Positions 57,953-64,000 of a stretch of DNA of 64,000 bases are shown here, piece by piece. Position numbers and translations under genes: made by a program. The first letter of the stretch is position 1. Every line of letters starts with the position of its first letter. Location of the stretch: NCBI GenBank assembly GCA_027886175.1, contig JAJNNQ010000003.1:27631501-27695500 (forward strand), given 5' to 3'. Below the pieces are notes generated by a model. It was given only the letters and a program-made list of their open reading frames with translations, did no database searches and was not told where the DNA came from. The stretch is from Phylloscopus collybita (Eukaryota; Chordata; Aves; Passeriformes; Phylloscopidae).

Positions 57953-60900
57953 TGGCTTTTTCACACTAGCAATACACGTGTAAACAAAGAAAGCAGTTCT
58001 GAAGAGGTACCCAAAATTCATGGCATCAGAAATCCACAGGTGACAACAGAGGTCTAAAATTACATCAGTGATGCCTTTAAGATTTTGAAGTTCAAATCTA
58101 AGCCTGGCAAAAGCTGCAAAACCTACAAATGCAAATTGAAGATGTTATGTGAATTAATATAACTGCCCACGTGGCTATCTGTGATTAATAGCTCCCATTT
58201 CTCTTCCACTTCTACCCCCTCCACAGGTTTTATCTTTGCAAGTAAACTTTAAAATGCACAGTTGGGATTAATCTCAATATTTACTGCATTGGCTGACACC
58301 AGTTCAAATTAGAAATAGACTTGTAGGGTTTGTGACATCTTTATTAGTAATTAAAATAAACTATTGCTATTTGTTCATCCCATCAGGATGAACAAATCCC
58401 TGCAGTGGTGGTGGGACTTCTTTTTTACCAGAGGCTAATGGGAGGGAGCATTCCTGCCTGGCATGTGGTGATGCTGAGCTTGCTGAGCACCATCCTTACT
58501 CCATTCTGGAACAAAATAAGGCTCAAAAAGGATCAGAGGGTTCTAAGGTTCCTCCTGTGGGGATGAAATCCATTGCAGGAGCTGTCCCTGCCTGATGCCA
58601 TGGGAGATCAGCACCCCCAGGTGAAGGGTGGGCAGAGGGTAATACAGTAGCAGCCCTGACTTCACTTTGGCAAAGCCTTTTGAGCTTTGATGGAATATAA
58701 ATAATAAAACAGTAAATAATTTGTGTCTCAGCTGTTCATTTCCCCAGCTGTGACCTCAGAGGCAGCTTTACACTTCTCCCTGGTAGGGACCCCAGTGCAC
58801 TGGGGCACAGCACTGTCTCTCCTCAAAGTTTTGGTGCCAGCACACACACAGCTCTCCATCTCCACAGAGCAGCACCAGGAAAGACTTCACTGGGGTGACA
58901 GCAGGTCAAGATCTGATGGGATGGAGCTGCTTCTGGTATACTGGAATAGAAATTATAATACCAAAATTAAGGATGTTTGCAAAAAACATATGAATGCTGA
59001 GGGAGGGAGAGGAAATAAAACTGAATATGTCTCCTCTAAGGGGCTTTCCCTTCCCTTAACTCACACATGCTGACCAGAATAAATATCTCAAATCTAGGAC
59101 ATCTCCAGTCTCAGGAGGGTTATATCAGGTTCAGGTTCAGGGCCCTGATAAAATTACTGAACAAAAGTAGTGGAAATATCAGGAGGAACCTGGATGATGC
59201 AGCAGCCTCATCTAGGCTTTCAACAGCCAGTCTTGGGATTAATGCCCCTCTGGGTGATCCCTGTAGCTGCTGACCTTTATGGAGCAACTGCTTAAAGTAG
59301 TTCTGTAACAAGTGAGCAAATCTAAGGAGGTAGGATGAAAAAATCCAAATGGCAAAACATAAATATCAAAGATTGCCAAAGGAATCAAACCGCCTTCTAA
59401 GCCACTAAATTAATTCCTGTTGATTGCACATAATCCTGTGCTGTATAATCTCCCTCGTGCTTCAACCAGTGTCACCAGCCACAGAATGGCATCAGGTTTT
59501 CCCTCTCAGCACAGCTGAGGAAGCTGCCAGGCCTTGTTCCTGCAGAGCCTGGCTGCCCCCAGAGCCTGCAGGGCTCACAGCATTCCAGTGCCTCTGCAAA
59601 CAGCCACGGGAGTGGCAGCCAGCCCATCCCTCAAAGACCTTGGTGTTCCCAAAGAAACCACTACTCCCATGTACCAAACCATGCAACACTTTTTGCAACA
59701 CTTTTTGTAAAAATACTTTTTACAGCACCCAGAAGCTGTGATCCTGTACAATCTTCGTACATTTGGGTCAATAATTTATTTTTTTTTTTTTCTGATAAAG
59801 AAAGGCACAACAAGCAATGTGTGGGGAGTAATGTAAACTGAAATGGATCAGGTTCCCTAAAGCTGCATGTCTCAGATTGTGGATCCAATGATCAGACTTC
59901 AGGTTGCTGGACTCCCCTGGAATCTAACTTCATTTTTGTCAGCATGGAGAACAAAGACACAAAGAATAGAGATACCCACTAAAGCTACAGAGGAGCAAAA
60001 TTCATACTCTCTTAACACACCCAATCTCAAGAAATACTTCTATTAATTATATTGGGAAAATTGCTCCAGTGATATCTCAGAAAGTAATTATAATTCATCA
60101 CCTTTGTAGGATTAGCAAGATTCAAGCCTGGTATGTTCTTTTTGGTTTAGTTTTTCACTGAAAAAGACATGGCCATAAATTAAAAATACACAACACTTGA
60201 ATAGTGCAAAAATGAAAGGGGAGCAAGAGCTTTAATTTCATAAGCCTCTGTCTAACACAGTGGTTTAAAATAATAAACAACTGTAGCCTTCATTCTTGAA
60301 ACTTAGCAGAATAAAATGAACCCAGGAGGTTTTTTATGTTGATAACTTCATTCCTGGTGATGAAAAGGCAGGCACCAGAGCAGGTACCCTTTTTCCCTAG
60401 AGGCATTTTGCTGCCTTTGGAGTAGGTATTGCCAGTGGTTTCCATGTCTCTGCTGGCAACAGGAACAGTGCTGCTGGCATCCTTTGGAACAGCCCTGTGA
60501 AAGAGCCTGGTGGTGAACCATAATTCCATAATTCTCCTGCAGCTCTGCTCCCAGCCCTCCATGGGGGAGCACTCCAAACATGCAGAGGGAATGGCACAAT
60601 AGTTATAGTGGAGAGCCCTGGGCTGGTGCTTCAGTAGTTGCTGCCTATAAAGAAACACTCTCAGCAGCATGAAACACTGCAAATGTGTGAAACAGAGTTC
60701 AGGAAAAGCTCTCATTCTTATTTTCAGTACTAGCTCATGGGGAAATTGTGCATTCATCAGCTGTTGAAGCTCCATGGCTGTGTATTGTCACTATTTATGT
60801 CTGTGCTGAGCATAAAAAAGCAGCAGATTTTTTTTCCCCAGTTAAGTACATTGTACAATAAAAGAGTTCAGCTTTCCCTGGGCAAGGTGCACAAAGCTTG

Positions 60901-62737
60901 CCAAACACAGAGAGAAGCTGTCTCCAAATAAGGAACAAAGATTTTACAATGGTATTCCATCCTTGTACTTCAGAAGCCCAGAAAGTTTCATGGGAGTAAA
61001 ACACTTTTCTGCAGCCCTATCTGTTCCTTTTGTGTAAATCTGGATGCAGTTTTGGGTTTTCAGAGGCATTTAACTTCCCAGCTGGGTATAAATTTGTTTC
61101 AGGTGTCTTTTGGTGTACTAACCCATAAAACTATTTTTGGCTGAACATGTCAGGATATAAGGGGGAAAGAAGCAAAAAGTTATTAAAATTACAATGTCTT
61201 TTTTTTTTTCTACTCCTGCCTCCTTTAAATATATAAACAGGTACAAAAGACTTTGATCAGACAGCCCTGACCAAGTCTGTGACTAAAACAACATTTCAAA
61301 CCAGTACTGAAATTGGCAATAAATCCTTGTCTACAAACTGCTTAATGTGCAGTAGATGAGATGGTGGATGGTTGTTTTAACTGGGCGTGCTCTTTGGCGT
61401 GTGGAATGGATCAGCTACAGTCAGTTCCATTTGAAAATTAAACTATTATTTCAGGAAGACTGGACAAGAAGGTAGAAGAGATTACTGCATGAGTAACAGA
61501 AAGAGTTAAGGTTTACAGTGATGTGAAAACAGTTGAAATTTAATCTTGTAGAAAAGAAAGAGACATAAAAGTTGGTGTGTCAAAGAGTAAGAAAATGGAA
61601 ACATTTTCATGCCAGAACTGACACTGTCACGATGAACAAGAAAGAGAATGAATGTAGGATGTGAAGGGTTCCGAGGTGACCAGATATGGGTGCAAGACAC
61701 ACATATGTGCCTTGCATACATATACATCTGTGTGTACAAGAAAATCACAGACAGGTGCCCAGGGGACGTGGTGGCTGTGGTGATGAAGGAGAACTTGCAG
61801 GTTTTCAGCCTGGTTAATGCTGAAGTTGCCTCCTTGAGTTCCAGTTACAGCACCTCCAGCAGAGTTGAGAAAGGAGCACGGCCATGAGAGGTGTTGCTAA
61901 ACTGTGGATTCATTAAGTAGGAAAATTTAGAGGCAAGGCCAGCCCAGGGAACTTGAAGCAAACATTCTGTCTGCTGTGACTCGAGTTTGAGGGTACAGTT
62001 ACCCACAGTTTAATCTGAGGTAAGAAATGGAACTTTTGCCCGCACACAGTTGTTGATTAGAGATTTTAACAAACATACTCCATGGGTGGATGAGGAGCTG
62101 AAGACACCCAAGGCAGACCATACTCCATATTGAAAAGGCCCTCAAGTAATATTCTTGTAGTGATACAATCTCCTAAGTGGCCACATAGTTAGGATTCCTG
62201 ATTTTTGAAAATATATGAAATAGGAAACTTTTCAATGATAATGACCATCCCTGTGCCAGTCTGAGAACTGAAGTTATTGTCTCCATTCTCAGAATCAACT
62301 ACTGGCACATTTTCTTTTGGCCTCTCCACAAACTGATGTAAAAGTTAGAGGTAGATCTGAAAAGAGCTGGAGTTTTTATATGCGTTCTGTTACAAATACT
62401 GCACCACCAGTTAAGTACATTTTTGATTGTGGTTAAACAGGCAGTTCTGTTCAAAGGATTCTCATGGCAGGGAGGGGAGGATACCCCACAGTGGATTATT
62501 GCTTTGTAGGGTAAGTGAGTGGCTTCCTAAGAACTGTTTCGTCTCAACTCCAGTGTGTTTAGAAGTTCATACTAGACTTATCAAATCCTAGAAATAAAGA
62601 TTAGTAGACAAAAGGAAAAAGTAGTGCAAGCAGAGTATTATGCTAACAGTGCAGAATTTTTTCCTAAAATATATTTTTAAGTTTTAGGGGTGGGGGTGCT
62701 TCAACCTACTTAAATGTTTCTAAGCCTGGAGCTTCTC
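57953..62737. other. Downstream region without a recognised gene
   Basis: Possible distal CLSTN2 3' UTR or intergenic DNA. There is an AATAAA at 58703-58708 and T- and A-rich runs at about 59778 and 61198. The 161-codon open frame at 60290-60775 (minus) has no recognisable domain and overlaps two other frames on the same strand. No tRNA or other RNA gene was recognised. Confidence 0.5.
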
Positions 62738-63060
62738 CTGCTTCCCCTGGGAGATTGTTCTAGAGTCTATTAGAATTCACCATTAGAAAGCTTTTCCTGA
62801 AAATGAATTTAAATAATCCTTTTTGTAGTTTTTATCTCATTAGTCTCAGTTATACCCTTGTGCCCCACTCTGAATAGTTCCTCTAACCATGATTTATATC
62901 CTTTGAATATTTTTAGATAGTTATCAAGTTCATTGCCTTTGGTCATTTACTAGAGAAGCTGTGAATCCCTCCTCATCCCAATTCATTCCTTCAGTCTTGT
63001 ATTTCTTACCTTTTCATAAAATGTCTTTAATACATAAACTAAATCCCCTGGTATTTCCTT
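62738..63060 (-). mobile_element. Old, diverged CR1/L3-like LINE remnant
   Basis: The order of degenerate landmarks matches CR1 in reverse complement: ttgttctagagtct, attagaaagcttttcctgaa, aatgaatttaaa, cttgtgccccactctgaata, gttcctct, tatatcctttgaatattttt, agatagttatcaag. It is much more diverged than the copy at 57535, so the insertion is old. Confidence 0.6.
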
Positions 63061-64000
63061 GAATGAGTCACTGTTAGTTCACTCTGTTAAGGTGCTCTGT
63101 TTTGGTGTTGGTATTTCATAAGTTGTCAAAGGTTAAACAATAAATTTAAATTGAAACTTGATTTTTAAAAAATCTTTTCTGTGATCTATGGATAAGTTCT
63201 CATATGATATGAATTTGGCAGTGTCTTTTACATGAGTATGATTTAACAAAGCCAACCAATAAATGCTGGAGCCAACCAAACAAAAATTCAAAGTCTAATT
63301 TGTTAAAAATTAGATTGTTGTCATAATTGTGAAAACAGGCATTGCCATTCACGTGCCCATGTTTTTAAGTGTCCCTACACTAACCAGCAGCTATTAACCA
63401 GTACTTCCATTTAAGACATAATATTGCTTCTCCTCAAATGTCAGTAGAATGCACCTACTTTCTAAAACAAATGCTCAGAATTTCTAGCCAGGCAGTAACT
63501 GCTGCAAAGAAATAGAATTGTGCCTACTCTTCTGATTACTGCCATGCCTACCCTTACATTGCAAATTCATGATCCATTTCTGGTCTCTGGCTGGCATGAT
63601 GACCATGTGGTTTGTTTTCAAGCATGCCCCAAGCAAACCTCTTGTTTTCTGGCTCAGAAGCCACACAGGCAAACAGGGAGGATGTACAAAGGCAGCTTGG
63701 GTCTTTTCATTGATGTGTTTCCTTCATCTGCTCCTGCCTCCTGTACCTGGACTCCAAACCAGAACTGAAATCCTTGTGCTGGAAGAGCCACTGCATCACT
63801 AAGACCCAAGGGAAATAGAATTTGATTTCTTCCTCATTTGCTCTGTCTGCAAGGATTGGTGTAAAGGGGAGAGCAGGAACGTTGAGGGTTCCAGTGGTGA
63901 CTTTAGGGAGCTCTCTGCTTCCCTCATCTCTGCCCCTCGTGGGTGTGAATTGTGCAAACCATATTGTGGGAAAGGATGAACTGCCAGTAGTGGCAATTCA
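63061..64000. other. Right edge of the window, no recognised feature
   Basis: AT-rich then mixed DNA with short overlapping open frames (63484-63802) that have no recognisable similarity. I see nothing else. Confidence 0.5.

Noticed and set aside
57716..58057. 113-codon plus-strand frame rich in Pro
   Set aside because: Antisense reading of a CR1 fragment.
60290..60775. 161-codon minus-strand open frame
   Set aside because: No recognisable family, no splice or promoter context, and two other open frames overlap on the same strand.
1..64000. tRNA, rRNA, microRNA or snoRNA genes
   Set aside because: I recognised no cloverleaf, A/B boxes in order, or known RNA motifs by reading. A covariance-model scan would be decisive and was not possible here.

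Overview
This window is vertebrate genomic DNA, almost certainly from a bird and probably a songbird. It has large introns, CR1 LINE fragments in the usual avian form, and several solo LTRs that resemble passerine endogenous-retrovirus LTRs. One protein-coding gene is recognisable: the 3' two thirds of CLSTN2 (calsyntenin-2, alcadein gamma) on the + strand. Eleven coding exons (2846-3094, 3610-3731, 29155-29317, 42224-42390, 45721-45869, 47168-47391, 49044-49214, 49795-49940, 51374-51497, 53084-53265, 54214-54426) join in frame with consistent phases. Together they encode about 636 residues, from the start of the LNS/laminin-G-like domain to the stop codon. The upstream exons (signal peptide and two cadherin repeats) lie outside the window. 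The paralogue is identified by the juxtamembrane segment, which matches the alcadein-gamma p3 region, and by the NPMEK and STLPY-stop motifs of the tail.

Layout: 1-2845 is the end of an upstream intron. 2846-3731 holds two LNS exons, followed at once by a 51-52 bp minisatellite. 3732-29154 is a 25.4 kb intron with three solo LTRs of one family, two paralogous copies of a GC-rich repeat that carries a 49-50 bp minisatellite (one copy split by a different LTR with a perfect 5 bp target duplication), a GATA microsatellite, an apparent retroposed mRNA 3' end and a CR1 fragment. 29318-42223 is a 12.9 kb intron with little recognisable content. 42224-54426 is the exon-dense 3' part of the gene. 54427-64000 is 3' UTR and downstream DNA with two CR1 remnants and no second gene that I can support.

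The most unusual feature is at 49941-50828, where the 5' splice site of exon 49795-49940 has itself been tandemly amplified. Thirty-seven perfect-length 24 bp units each rebuild the exon end and the GTGAGC donor, so 37 intact candidate donors lie 24 bp apart and in frame. Using a more distal donor would insert a variable number of 8-residue repeats into the extracellular stalk of calsyntenin-2. A perfect 44 bp inverted repeat (43116-43159 / 43726-43769) is also unexplained.

Function: calsyntenins are type I neuronal membrane proteins. The exons here encode the LNS domain, the following beta-rich ectodomain, the secretase-processed stalk, one transmembrane helix and an acidic cytoplasmic tail with two kinesin-light-chain-binding WDDS motifs.
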